A DNA stretch of 64,000 nt, taken from G963663315 sp965116335. GTDB lineage: Bacteria; Pseudomonadota; Gammaproteobacteria; Arenicellales; Poriferihabitantaceae. Made by a program: the position numbers and the translations under genes. Below, in pieces: positions 34,611 to 46,000 of this stretch (position 1 is the first letter of the stretch; each line of letters begins with the position of its first letter). The notes beneath the pieces are model-generated. The model saw only the letters and a list, made by a program, of their open reading frames with translations, did not search any database and was not told the DNA's origin. The DNA lies in contig OZ220677.1 in NCBI GenBank assembly GCA_965116335.1, positions 1,178,001 to 1,242,000 on the forward strand, written 5' to 3'.

Positions 34611-35626
34611 GAGAATACCTTCCTCGGATCAAAGCCGTCACGCACCGCTTCGCCGATAAAGACCAGCAACGACAGCATCAGGCCAATCACCGCGAACCCG
34701 GTAATTCCCAGCCAGGGCGCTTGCAGATTGTTCTTGCCCTGATTCAGCAACTCTCCCAGAGAAGGGGAGCCGACAGGCAATCCGAAACCGAGAAAATCCA
34801 GGCTGGTCAGAGTGGCCACCGAACCACTCAGAATAAATGGCATGAAAGTGAAGGTCGCGACCATCGCGTTAGGCAGTATGTGCCGGACCATGATACGGCT
34901 GTCACTGACACCCAGCGCCCTGGCGGCGCGGATATATTCAAAGTTGCGAACACGCAGAAACTCGGCGCGCACCACAGCGACCAGTCCGGTCCACGAAAAC
35001 AACAGCATCAGGATCAGCAGGCTGAAAAACCCGGGTTCGATAACCGCAGCCATAATAATCAGCAGGTACAGTATCGGCAGCCCTTCCCATACCTCGATAA
35101 AGCGCTGCATAATCAGGTCGGTCAGCCCGCCGAAGTATCCCTGCACAGCACCCGCCGCGATGCCGATAACGGAACTCAGCAGGGTCAGCAACAACCCGAA
35201 CAACGCCGAGATGCGGAATCCGTATACCACACGAGCCAGCACATCCCTGGCCTGATCATCAGTCCCCAGCCAATGACGACTGGACGGCGGTGAAGGCGCA
35301 GGCGCTTCGAGCTCATAATCAATGGTATCGTAGGACCAGGGTATCAACGGCCAGATCATCCAGCCCTTGTCCATAATCAATGCCTGTACATAAGGGTCGC
35401 GATACTCCGCTTCCAGCTCAAACTCCCCCCCGAACTCTGTTTCCGCGTAGTGCTGGAAAATCGGAGTATAGAAGGCGTTGTCATAGCGAATCAGAATCGG
35501 CTTGTCATTGGCGATCAACTCCGACATCAAGGTGGAGACGAACAATGCCAGGAATATCCACAGCGACCAGTACCCTCTCCGGTTTGCCTTGAAATTCTCC
35601 CATCGACGAGCGCTTAACGGAGACAT
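34607..35626 (-). CDS. yejE: Peptide ABC importer permease YejE
   Basis: 339 residues (E. coli about 341). The N terminus begins SPLSARRWENFKANRRGYWS, typical of YejE/OppC, with one membrane helix, a long periplasmic insert containing DRDPYVQ-like and GTDDQARDVLARV segments, then five helices. The permease loop (ARALGVSDSRIMVRHILPNA) contacts the ATPase. It pairs with YejB as the inner-membrane channel. The gap to yejB is two bases. Confidence 0.92.
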   Translation of the reverse strand: MSPLSARRWENFKANRRGYWSLWIFLALFVSTLMSELIANDKPILIRYDNAFYTPIFQHYAETEFGGEFELEAEYRDPYVQALIMDKGWMIWPLIPWSYDTIDYELEAPAPSPPSSRHWLGTDDQARDVLARVVYGFRISALFGLLLTLLSSVIGIAAGAVQGYFGGLTDLIMQRFIEVWEGLPILYLLIIMAAVIEPGFFSLLILMLLFSWTGLVAVVRAEFLRVRNFEYIRAARALGVSDSRIMVRHILPNAMVATFTFMPFILSGSVATLTSLDFLGFGLPVGSPSLGELLNQGKNNLQAPWLGITGFAVIGLMLSLLVFIGEAVRDGFDPRKVFS

Positions 35627-35628
35627 CG

Positions 35629-36738
35629 CTACACCGGCCTTGATTCAAAATCAATTCTGGGATCAATAATGGTATACATCACATCACGCAGAATCTGCAT
35701 CAGCAACCCAACCAGCGTGAAAATATACAAAATCGCAAACATCACCGGATAATCCCGGTTCAGTGCCGCCTCATAACCCAGCAATCCAAGCCCGTCGAGA
35801 GAAAAAATCACCTCAATCAGCAATGCCCCGGTGAACAGAATGCCGATAAACAACGCCGGAAATCCGGCAATCACAATCAGCATCGCGTTCCTGAACACAT
35901 GTCCGTACAGAATCTGGCTCTCGGATAACCCCTTGGCCCTTGCGGTCAATACATACTGTAGCTTGATCTGATCCAGAAACGAATTTTTCGTCAGCATGGT
36001 AAGAGTGGCGAACCCCCCGATCACCATGGACAGGACCGGCAGGGTAATATGCCAGAAATAGTCCAGTATCTGCCGCCACCAGGGGAATTCATCAAAGCCC
36101 TCAGAAGTCAGTCCACGCAGTGGAAAGAGATCGAAATACTTGCCACCAGAGAACACGACAACCAGCAAAATCGCGAACAAAAAGCCGGGGATGGCATAGC
36201 CAATGACGATAATCCCGCTACTCCAGACATCGAAAGCCGATTCATCCCGAACAGCCTTGCGAATACCGAGCGGAATCGAGACCAGATAGACAATCAGCGT
36301 AGTCCACAACCCGAGAGAAATCGAGACCGGCATTTTCTCTATCAGCAATTCGGTAACCCGCTTGTTACTGTAGTAGCTTTCGCCAAAGTCAAAGCGGATG
36401 TAATCCCACAGCATCTTGAAAAAACGCTGATGTGCCGGTTTATCAAAGCCGTATTGCTTCTCGATCTCGGCGATGATTTCCGGCCTCAATCCCTGCGCGC
36501 CGCGATACTTGCTTGTACCACCGCCCCCGCCAGCAGCGGCTCCGGTACTGTCTCCCTGCAAATCCGATCCAGTCCCCGCGAACCGGCTGGTGGCATCCAC
36601 CGCCTGCCCCTGCCATTTTGCGATGGTCTGCTCAACCGGACCGCCGGGCGCGAACTGGATAATCGCGAAATTGACCACCAGAATGCCGAGCAGTGTCGGA
36701 ATCACCAACAACAATCGACGGATGATATAGGCCAGCAT
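35629..36738 (-). CDS. yejB: Peptide ABC importer permease YejB
   Basis: 369 residues of the DppB/OppB permease family, starting MLAYIIRRLLLVIPTLLGI as usual, with about six helices and the ATPase-docking loop (ARAKGLSESQILYGHVFRNA). The periplasmic loop after helix 1 carries a Gly/Ala-rich insertion (residues about 55-75, containing AAAGGGGGT) before the conserved YRGAQGLRPEIIAEIEKQYG. E. coli YejB has 364 residues. The gap to yejA is 19 bases. Confidence 0.92.
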   Translation of the reverse strand: MLAYIIRRLLLVIPTLLGILVVNFAIIQFAPGGPVEQTIAKWQGQAVDATSRFAGTGSDLQGDSTGAAAGGGGGTSKYRGAQGLRPEIIAEIEKQYGFDKPAHQRFFKMLWDYIRFDFGESYYSNKRVTELLIEKMPVSISLGLWTTLIVYLVSIPLGIRKAVRDESAFDVWSSGIIVIGYAIPGFLFAILLVVVFSGGKYFDLFPLRGLTSEGFDEFPWWRQILDYFWHITLPVLSMVIGGFATLTMLTKNSFLDQIKLQYVLTARAKGLSESQILYGHVFRNAMLIVIAGFPALFIGILFTGALLIEVIFSLDGLGLLGYEAALNRDYPVMFAILYIFTLVGLLMQILRDVMYTIIDPRIDFESRPV

Positions 36739-36757
36739 GATAGCAGGTCCGACAGGA

Positions 36758-38623
36758 TCAGCGATTCAGGGCGCTTTCCTTGTCCGCATCTATCCACCAG
36801 CTACCGGGGAAACCAGTGCCATAGATCGGCTTGCGTGCGGGAGAACCAAACTTATCCCAGTACGCCACCCAGATTTCATCCTTGTAAAAGGTCGGAATCG
36901 CATAATGGTTCCATAATAGCACTCGATCCAGTGCCCGCGTAGTGTTTTGCAGGGTTTCAAGATCCCGGGCCGCAATCGCCTGTTCGATCAGCGCGTCAAC
37001 CACCGGATTGCGAATCCCACCTGAATTACCACCGCGTACATCGGCAGACGCAGAGCCGAAGAAACTTCGCAGCTCAGTGCCCGGAGGCGGGAAGAAATTG
37101 AGTCCTCCCACCCACAGATCAAAGTCATAATCGTAAATCCGGGTTCTCCATTGCGAGGTATCGACCAGGCGGATTCCAGCATCAATTCCTGACTTTTTCA
37201 GGTTCTCCACATAGGGCAGGGCGAGGCGCTGGGACTCCGGCCAGGCCGTCATCAACTCCACCTGAAACGGCTCGCCAGATTCGATGGAGACCAATTTACC
37301 ATCCTGTAACTCCCATCCAGCCTGTCTGAACAGACTCAACGCAGCCCTCCTGTTGACACGGTCACGCCCGCTGCCGTCGGTTTTTGGCGGCACGAAAGCG
37401 TCGCGCAGGGCAGCCTCCGGAATCTCTCCGGCAAAGTCGGACAGAATGGCCTTTACGGCAGCAGTCGGAGGGCCAGTCGAACCGTAATCGGAGTTCGGGA
37501 AATAGCTGCTGATGCGCTTGTACTTACCGTACAGCAATGTGCGCTGTATGGTCTCGAAGTCATACAGAATCATCAGCGCCTCACGAACACGCACATCCTT
37601 GAACTTCTGCTGATTCATATTGAAGAAGTAACCGCCCATGCCACGCGGACTCTTGTTCGGTATCTCGAGCCGGACAATCTCACCACTCGCCACCTCATCC
37701 AGATCATACTCCGTCACCCAACGCTTGGCGCTTGCCTCCTGGCGAAAATCAATCTTGCCTGCCTTGAAGGCCTCGAATTGCACCGTCAGGTCGCGGTAAT
37801 AATCATATCGAATCTCGCCGATGTTATTCAGCCCCCGCTTGATCGGCAAATCTTTCGCCCAGTAATCCTCAACCCGCTGGTAGGTGATCGAACGCCCCGC
37901 ATCCAGCTCCTTTATCCGGTAGGGGCCGCTGGTCAAGGGCGGCTCAAGAGTGGAAGCGGTCACGTCCCGACCCTTCCAGTAGTGTAACGGCAAGGGCGAC
38001 AACCCGGCCACCGTCATGATCGGCTTCATACTATCGGTACTGGAAAAGGTAAACTTCAGTCGGCGTGGCGACAACGCCTCAGCAGCGGTCACCTCCTCGA
38101 AGAAAGATCGGTAAAACGGTCTGCCGTGATTCTTTATCGTGTCAAACGTAAACACGAAATCCTCCGCGACAATCGGCATGCCATCGTGATACACCGCCTG
38201 CTCGCGCAAATTAAAGATGGCCCAACTCTTGTCAGCCGGGTACTCGACAGACTCAGCAATAAGACCGTACATCCCATCTATTTCATCCCCGGAGCCAGTC
38301 ATCAGTTGATCGTATACCAGGCCAATACTGGACGGCCATTCACCCTTTTGCACATAAGTATTGAGCGTATCGAAGCTGCCGAAATCACTGAGCGTCGTCC
38401 TGCCTCCCGAAGGCGCATCCGGGTTGGCATAGGGCAGGTGCTCAATGCCATCTGCATATAACGGCTCACCAAATTCCGAGATCGCCGTTTTCCTGACCAC
38501 GTCTTCTTCCGCCTGCACGATGCCGGGCGATGCCAGCACGGCTGCCAGCCAGATCAAGGTCATTGAATGGAGCAACCGGTTGATCATCCTCAAGCGCAAA
38601 CCAGGTTTATTTCTTCTCATCAT
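36758..38623 (-). CDS. yejA: Peptide ABC importer solute-binding protein YejA
   Basis: 621 residues of the cluster C (SBP_bac_5) peptide-binding family, similar in size to E. coli YejA. A Sec signal (HSMTLIWLAAVLASPGIVQA) precedes the mature start EEDVV; the charged extension before it means that an internal ATG at 38587 is also a possible start. Family segments include ALMILYDFETIQRTLLYGKY and the C-terminal LWNHYAIPTFYKDEIWVAYW. In the periplasm it binds peptides; in E. coli the system takes up microcin C. It is the first gene of yejABEF and is divergent from mutY, with 134 bases between. Confidence 0.92.
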   Translation of the reverse strand: MMRRNKPGLRLRMINRLLHSMTLIWLAAVLASPGIVQAEEDVVRKTAISEFGEPLYADGIEHLPYANPDAPSGGRTTLSDFGSFDTLNTYVQKGEWPSSIGLVYDQLMTGSGDEIDGMYGLIAESVEYPADKSWAIFNLREQAVYHDGMPIVAEDFVFTFDTIKNHGRPFYRSFFEEVTAAEALSPRRLKFTFSSTDSMKPIMTVAGLSPLPLHYWKGRDVTASTLEPPLTSGPYRIKELDAGRSITYQRVEDYWAKDLPIKRGLNNIGEIRYDYYRDLTVQFEAFKAGKIDFRQEASAKRWVTEYDLDEVASGEIVRLEIPNKSPRGMGGYFFNMNQQKFKDVRVREALMILYDFETIQRTLLYGKYKRISSYFPNSDYGSTGPPTAAVKAILSDFAGEIPEAALRDAFVPPKTDGSGRDRVNRRAALSLFRQAGWELQDGKLVSIESGEPFQVELMTAWPESQRLALPYVENLKKSGIDAGIRLVDTSQWRTRIYDYDFDLWVGGLNFFPPPGTELRSFFGSASADVRGGNSGGIRNPVVDALIEQAIAARDLETLQNTTRALDRVLLWNHYAIPTFYKDEIWVAYWDKFGSPARKPIYGTGFPGSWWIDADKESALNR

Positions 38624-38757
38624 CGGGGGTTCGGAGTTTCGTTCATGACGGTTCGATTATGCCATCAACTGAGCAGACACAGAATCGCTATTTACGCCTC
38701 GCCTTTCATTCCGGGTTCAGGTTTCCCTTCTGTGGTTATGTTCGATAGACTCGCGCC

Positions 38758-39837
38758 ATGGAAACCACCATACCAGAGCCGGACAACGATTTCTCACGCC
38801 CTGTACTGGCATGGTTTGACCGACATGGCCGTACCCAACTGCCCTGGCAACATAACCGGAGTCCATACCGGGTCTGGGTTTCAGAGATCATGCTGCAACA
38901 GACTCAGGTGGAAACCGTGATCCCCTATTACCAGCGATTCATAACCCGGTTTGCAGACATCGACACACTGGCAAACGCCGATTCGGGCGAGGTCATGGCC
39001 TGTTGGGCCGGCCTTGGCTACTATGCCAGAGCACGCAACCTGCACCGCGCCGCACAACAGATCCGCGACCGGCATGACGGCCTCTTCCCGCTGTCGTTCG
39101 ATGACGTGATAGCCTTGCCGGGTATCGGACGTTCCACCGCAGGCTCGATTCTCGCTCTCGCCGATGATCAGCGTCACCCGATCCTGGACGGTAATGTCAA
39201 GCGAGTCTTAAGCCGCTGTTTCGGTGTGTTCGGGCATCCCGGCAAAGCATCCACCCGCAACCGATTATGGCAAATAGCGGAACGGCTGACCCCGGCGGCG
39301 CGAGTCGCGGATTACACTCAAGCCATCATGGATCTGGGCGCAACCGTTTGCGTCCGCTCCCGCCCGGACTGCCGGATTTGCCCCTTGCAGCGCCGATGTA
39401 TCGCGTTCAGCCGCAATCTCCAGGACAAACTCCCCGAACCCGCGCCAGCAAAGATACGTCCGCTACGAAAGGCGCGAATGTTACTGATCCATGATCAGCA
39501 AGCCGGATACTTATTGATCAGACGCCCGCCGAGCGGAATCTGGGGCGGGTTATGGTCATTGCCACAAATCACCGACTCCGAAGTAGATCACCGCAAATGG
39601 TGCCGCGACGAACTGGGGCTGGAAGTAGATAGCGGATCAGAACTGAGCCGGGTAAATCATGCGTTCACCCATTTTGAATTGAATATCACCCCGATCATCT
39701 GCACCCTCATTGCAAAAACCGACACCGTTCTGGATGAGACAGGCGCTCTGTGGTATACCCCGGCCACGGACACCGAACCCGGCATACCCTCCGCGGTCAG
39801 CAAAATTTTCCGGCTACTGCAATCACTCCCCCCTTGA
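38758..39837 (+). CDS. mutY: A/G-specific adenine DNA glycosylase MutY
   Basis: 359 residues. The catalytic Glu43 lies in VSEIMLQQTQV, the catalytic Asp144 in LDGNVKRVL and the helix-hairpin-helix at 119-130 (LPGIGRSTAGSI). The [4Fe-4S] cluster cysteines are Cys198, Cys205, Cys208 and Cys214 (C-X6-C-X2-C-X5-C). The C-terminal Nudix-like domain recognises 8-oxoguanine. The enzyme removes adenine mispaired with 8-oxoguanine. The last two codons and stop are formed by the start of the repeat element at 39826. No clear ribosome site precedes the ATG. Confidence 0.96.
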   Translation: METTIPEPDNDFSRPVLAWFDRHGRTQLPWQHNRSPYRVWVSEIMLQQTQVETVIPYYQRFITRFADIDTLANADSGEVMACWAGLGYYARARNLHRAAQQIRDRHDGLFPLSFDDVIALPGIGRSTAGSILALADDQRHPILDGNVKRVLSRCFGVFGHPGKASTRNRLWQIAERLTPAARVADYTQAIMDLGATVCVRSRPDCRICPLQRRCIAFSRNLQDKLPEPAPAKIRPLRKARMLLIHDQQAGYLLIRRPPSGIWGGLWSLPQITDSEVDHRKWCRDELGLEVDSGSELSRVNHAFTHFELNITPIICTLIAKTDTVLDETGALWYTPATDTEPGIPSAVSKIFRLLQSLPP

Positions 39838-39874
39838 GGGGGAGTCAAATCCGCAAAGCGGATTTGGTGGGGGG
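39826..39874. repeat. Nested palindromic repeat at the mutY 3' end
   Basis: CTCCCC...GGGGAG (39826-39844) is followed by the perfect hairpin CAAATCCGC-AAA-GCGGATTTG (39846-39866) and GGTGGGGGG, which can pair back with the opening C-run. The mutY stop lies inside it. No T-tract follows, but it may still help to end transcription between the convergent mutY and giant-protein genes. Confidence 0.7.
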
Positions 39875-39910
39875 ACAACAAACGTAATCCCTCACACCAA
39901 CCATCCGTCT

Positions 39911-39928
39911 TTCCCGCGCAGGCGGGAA
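39911..39928. repeat. REP-like palindrome
   Basis: TTCCCGC-GCAG-GCGGGAA, a seven-base-pair stem within the phrase CCGCGCAGGCGGGAATCC that is scattered through many proteobacterial genomes as a repetitive extragenic palindrome. Confidence 0.6.
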
Positions 39929-39958
39929 TCCACAACCATTCAGATACCGCACGTAAAG

Positions 39959-40051
39959 TCATCGTAGGGGCGACCCTCTGTGGTCGCCCGCTATCGTTGA
40001 TTCCCGTTTCGATCATTCGCGGGAGGGCACGGAGACCCTCCCCTACGATGA
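39959..40051. mobile_element. 93-bp MITE-like element with terminal inverted repeats
   Basis: Perfect 12-base terminal inverted repeats TCATCGTAGGGG (39959-39970) and CCCCTACGATGA (40040-40051) enclose two internal hairpins: GGGCGACC/GGTCGCCC (39968-39989) and GGGAGGG/CCCTCCC (40021-40042). It has no coding capacity. It lies 24 bases from the stop of the giant gene. Calling it a mobile miniature element is an inference from the structure. Confidence 0.6.
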
Positions 40052-40074
40052 TGGTTTCGACCTCACATCATCCA

Positions 40075-43000
40075 TCACCACTGCAACCGTAACTCAAACC
40101 CGATACTCGACTCTGCCGACCCCGAGCCATCGCCGCGCAGCGTCCGCACGAACACATCCCATTCCAGATCCAATCCCTGCTCCCTGTCTCGTGCCGCCCG
40201 GTATCCGAAGCGCACCTCATCCAACTGTTCCTCCCCGCCGAGCGACAAGTACGGACTACCCAACAGCCCATTGCCGTGACGATACAACCCGTAGCGACCC
40301 TCCGCCTTCCAGCGCACTCCCTCACTCTCACTCTGGGCAAGCTCCGGGAACTCCTCACCACCGAACAGCGATTCCACGCCTCCAGATGACTCACTGCCGA
40401 AATCAAAGCCCAGCGCTCCAGAGAACCCACGCGCCGTATCCGCATGGGGGTCCCACTCAATCGACGCCGAAACACCCCAGTCCTCGAAATCCCCATCTTC
40501 ATGCAGAGCCAGCGTCCTGCCCGACAGGTCAGCAACCACTCCACCCGGCATCGCCCAGGACAGACCGACTCCCAGATCCAGTCCGAGTCCGCGCTCCACA
40601 TCACCGCCATCGCGGCGCAGCCCCAGCGAAACCGTCGGCTCCATCCTGCCCAATCGCTCGCCCTGCCATTCTGTCGTGCCCTCCAGCCTCAGGCGGAGCC
40701 GGTCGGTTCCTCCTGACAAAGGCAGAATCTCCCCGGTCGTCTTGATCCAGGTTCGGCGGTAGTCACCATGCAGCGACAGCCCGATTCCAGACTCCGTCGT
40801 GCCGAAGTCATGTCGGAAACCGAGGGCAGCCATGCGCCACTCCATATCCGACTCCTGACCAGCCAGCTCCCCGGCCAGGAATCGCACCGAACCCTGCCCC
40901 AGCCCTGCCGAGCCCCACAGCCGGAGCTGGTCTGATTGATCCCAGGCTCCATACGGGACGACTGAAACCAGGTCTGCCTCCAGCAATCCGGGTTCCTCAT
41001 CCGGCACCTCATAACCGCCTTCTCCCCGACTGATCGCGACTAGTCCACCGGCCAGCCAGTTGCGCTGTCCTGCCGAGTCCGCTGCCCGCACAATATCCTG
41101 CCCCAGTATCAGAGAGCGCACCTCGCCATCCACAGATCTTCCATCCCCCAGCACACCCTCGAATCCCGCCTGAGAGCCCCGCCCCCAGAACCCGTACCGG
41201 CGACCCTCCGATTCCTTTCCGGTCAAACTGAATGAAGTTCCTGTCACCAGATCATCACTGCCCAGGTCCATATCAGCCGATCCGGGCAACGTGCCATCCC
41301 ACAAGAACGCACTCAGCTCTTCCGCCTCCCCGTTCCAGGCGGCTTCTGGCAGTCCGAACTCCTCTTTCCCGTCTCCGACATCCGCTGCCAGTTGATCCGG
41401 CAACAAGCCGGTTGCAGACACACTACCCGGCGCTTCATCCAGAGTCGGTGCCTCTGACCCTGCTGCCTCGACCGTTGCAGCAGATTCTGTCAACGGCTCC
41501 TGCTGCCCACTCTCTCCAACCTCTCCGCCAGCCAGCGGAACTCCGGCCAACTCTCCGGTAAACCCTGGCGGTGCGGCTGACTGCCCCATTTGGCTCACCC
41601 GGTCATCAACCGCATCCAGCACCACCCCGGTCACCGTCCGGCCAAACCGAATCAGCCAATCCTCCAACACCTCCAACCGTGCCCGGTCATCATCCGTCAC
41701 CCGCACCGTGGCCTGAGACGGTTCACCCACTACATAATCACCCGCGTCATCAGATAGTATTGACGCAGTCACCGAGCCATCCTCTTCCGGCCTCATGTCC
41801 TCCAGCGTCCCTACCCGCAGCACAGCCGTCGACGCACCCGCCGGAATCTGCACCGTCGGTTTCATCTGTGTGTCGGCAACCAGATACTTGCCACTCTCCG
41901 ACAGCTCCAGATGTACCGGCAGATCCTGCCAGGGCACCGGATCCGCCGCCACCGTGAACGCTATCTCCATACCCTCCGCCACCGGCGATTCACCCGGAGT
42001 CACGGTCACCACCGGAACATCGTTATCCAGAATAGTCAGAGTATGCGCCCGCATACCTCCCAACTCGTGACCTGCCCCGGCCGCAAGAGTCAAAATCACC
42101 GTCTCATCGGGTTCATTCAGCAAATCGTCATGCACCGTAATATCTATACTCTTGCTGGTCTCGCCTGCCGCAAAGGTGAGCGTTCCGGGTAGCGCATCGT
42201 AGTCCGTGCCCGCAGTCGCCGTGCCGCCTACCGTATAAGGCAATGTCACCGGAGTCGAGGGCGCAGTATCCAGGCGCACCTGCACTGCGTGGACTCCGAC
42301 ATCCTCCTCAACCCGGGCACCCCCGGAGACAAAGGCGGCTCCTGGAATGACGACCTCTGGAATGACGACCTCTGGAATTACCGGATCACCATCACTGACC
42401 AAGACCCTGCCAACGCGAGACCCATTGACCTCATAACCAACCCCTGCCTGTACAGTTACCGTGACATAGTCATCCGGCTCATCAATGTCATCTGCGACCG
42501 TCGCGACCTCCCAGGTCATCGAAGACATACCGGACGGAATCATTACAGTCCTGGCACCTTCGTCTACAGAATCCAGGAAATCACAGTGCTCACCTGGCGC
42601 ATCAGCCACATCCAGTTTCACCATCAATGGACTGTTTTGAACCGGACTGACGCTTATCTCAAACCTCGCCATGTCACCTTCTGTGATGGCAGAGCCACCG
42701 GCAACCGTCACCACCGACACGGAAGCTATGATTGGCGCAGTATCATCATCCTCAATAGTGAGAGTAGCATCGTGCAAGCGCAGGTCAGCAACCGTAGTAC
42801 TGCCCGAAATCGTGACGGCTTCATCCCCCTCAACATCAAGATCATTCACCGGAGTGAAGGACAAATCATGACTGGCTTGTGTTTGATTGGCCAAAATAGT
42901 GAGAGTAAAGTCCTCTACCGGATCAAAATCATCCGTTTCAGTCGCCGTATCGTCGGTAACCGTTACATTCACCTCCGTATCCGTGCTACGAGTGCCCGCA

Positions 43001-46000
43001 TCAAACCGCGCGATCACAGTGACAGTCTGGGTGCCACCGTCTTCGGTAACGCGAGTCGGCAACAGTACCAGTGACAGATCACTCGCCGGCGGATCATAGT
43101 TCTGGAGATGCACCGTCGCCGGGGACACAGTGAATCCATCCAGAGTCGAGGCTGCCGATACGATAATGGTTTCTTCCCCTTCATCCGTCCTGTCATTCAC
43201 TGGCGTGAACGTAAACTCCGCCTGCCCGCTAGTCGCCCCGGCCAGGATAGTCAGCGTGAAGTCCTCCACCGGCTCGAAGTCCGCCTCCTGAGCCGTACCC
43301 GCATCCACCGAGATCGTGAGTGCCGTGTCCTGATACCTCGGCGAACCGACCAGCGTAGCCGTAACAGTAATCACAGCAGAGTTATCTTCGTGCACAATGT
43401 CCGGCGACACACTCAATATCGCACCAGTCGGCGCAGTGTCATCATTCGTGATGGTGCCCGTACCGTCCAGATTCTGGACACCACCAGAGAAGGTCGCATT
43501 GACCGGAGACGACAAGCGCAAAACCACGGTTTCGCTCGGCTCATGCAGGGTATCGCCATTGACCGTCACGTCGATGGTCTTCTCCGTCTCGCCAGCAGCA
43601 AAGGTCAGCGTACCACCACTGATCGCCGCATAGTCCACAGCCGAAGTCGCCGTACCTGTACCCGCATCCGTATAATCAACCGTCACCTGCTTGCCACTCA
43701 CGGTTGACAGAGTGACCGTGAATGTCAGGGTGGTAGTACCGCTATCCCCTTCGTCAACACTCCGATCATTGATCGACAGTACCGGTGCGGCATCATCATC
43801 GTTAATCGTACCCGTACCGTCGAGATTCTGACCCCCGCCAGTCAAAACCGCATTGACCGGAGACGACAAGCGCAAGACCACCGTCTCGTTCGGTTCGTCT
43901 GTAGTATCCCCATTGACCGTAATATCCACAGAACCACTCGTCTGCCCCGCTGGAATAGTGAGTGTGCCCGATGTAATCGTTGCATAGTCAGCAGCAGAAG
44001 TCGCCGTACCTGTACCCGCGTCCGTATATGCAACACTCACCGCATCACTGCTCGCACCGGACAGCGTCACCGTAAACGTCAGCGTCTCAGTACCACTATC
44101 TCCCTCAGTAACACTCGGCGAATTGATCGATAGCACCGGCACCCCGGTCGGTTGGTCATCATCGTTAATCGTTCCCGTACCATCCAGCGTGGTATTACCA
44201 CCAGAGAGCCTGGCACCGCTCGCAGACGACAGACGCAAAATGATGCTCTCATTCGGCTCGTCTATGGTGTCTCCGTTCACCGTGACCGTCACCGTCTTCT
44301 CCGTCTGTCCCGCCGTAAAGTTGAGCGTGCCCGCCGTAATCGCCGCATAGTCGGTCGCCGAAGTCGCACTACCCGTGCCCGCATCCGCATACGATACACT
44401 CACCGCACTGGCACTGGCTGGTGCCAGGGTGACCTTGAAGGTCAATGTGACCGTGCTACTGTCTCCCTCGCTAACACTCGGACTGTCAATCGACAACGTC
44501 GATTCACCTTCATCATCATTCACCGTAACCGATACATCCAACGCTTCCACGCCACTGTAGTCCGATGAACCCGCAACTACCGTATGCGTAATATGACCAC
44601 TCCGCGCATCCCCCGTATTGTCCATGTCATCATCCACCGCCCTAACCGTCACCGTCTGTGCCACATTCCAGTTCGCAGACGTAAAGGTCAGCGAAGCCGA
44701 AGCCGGGCTCAAGGTCACCATGCCCGGCCCGGTAATATTGACCACCACATTAGCCGTCGGCTGGCTGGTGAGTACCACCGTGTAAGTGCCTTCATTCTCC
44801 TTGCTGTCCGCAGTGCCCGTATTGTCTACCTCCGCCAGACTCAACAGATCAGCAACCACCTTCACACCCCGATCATCATCATCGGTGATGGTCAACGTCT
44901 GACTGGTCGGGTTGGTCACACCACCCGTCGCCGTCGCCGATACCGTCACCGTCTTGTTCGGCGCATCAACCTTATTGTCTACCGCCGTAATCGTCACCGT
45001 ACCCGTGCTCTCAGTCGCCCCCGCCGCAATCGTCAACGTGGCACCACTTAAAGCAAAGTCGCCCGATACCGCAGGAGAGACCTCCGTAGCAGATACCGTC
45101 AACGTCACCGCCTGGTTCGTCGCATGCGACAACGTCGCCGTCACCACGGTCGAATTGTCGTCACCCGACTCGTCAATGGCAGTCGGCGTCAGCGCAAGCG
45201 TCACCGTCGGCACACCCTCATCATCCGTAATCGTCAGCGTTACATCATCCGGATCGGCTACACCGTTACCACCGCTCGCCTCAGCCGATACCGTAACCTC
45301 CTTGTTCGGCGCATCAACCACATTATCTACCGCCGTAATCGTCACTACGCCCGTGCTCGTGGTATTTCCGGCAGCAATCGTCAACGTCGTACCACTCAAC
45401 GCAAAGTCGCCCGCTACCGCAGGACCAACCGCAGCCGCATCAACCGTCAACGTCACCGCCCGACTCGATTTACCATCCAATGTGGCCGTCACCGTAGTCT
45501 CATTACCGTTACCCGACTCGTTGATGGTCGCAGGCGTCAGTACCAACGTCGCAGTCGGCGTATCCTCATTATCCGTAACCGTAACCGATACACGATCCGC
45601 CGGTACACTGCCGTAGTCCGATGAACCCGCAACTACCGTATGCGTAATATGACCACTCCGCGCATCCCCCGTATTGTCCATGTCATCATCCACCGCCCTA
45701 ACCGTCACCGTCTGTGCCACATTCCAGTTCGCAGACGTAAAGGTCAGCGAAGCCGAAGCCGGGCTCAAGGTCACCATGCCCGGCCCGGTAATATTGACCA
45801 CCACATTAGCCGTCGGCTGGCTGGTGAGTACCACCGTGTAAGTGCCTTCATTCTCCTTGCTGTCCGCAGTGCCCGTATTGTCTACCTCCGCCAGACTCAA
45901 CAGATCAGCAACCACCTTCACACCCCGATCATCATCATCGGTGATGGTCAACGTCTGACTGGTCGGGTTGGTCACACCACCCGTCGCCGTCGCCGATACC

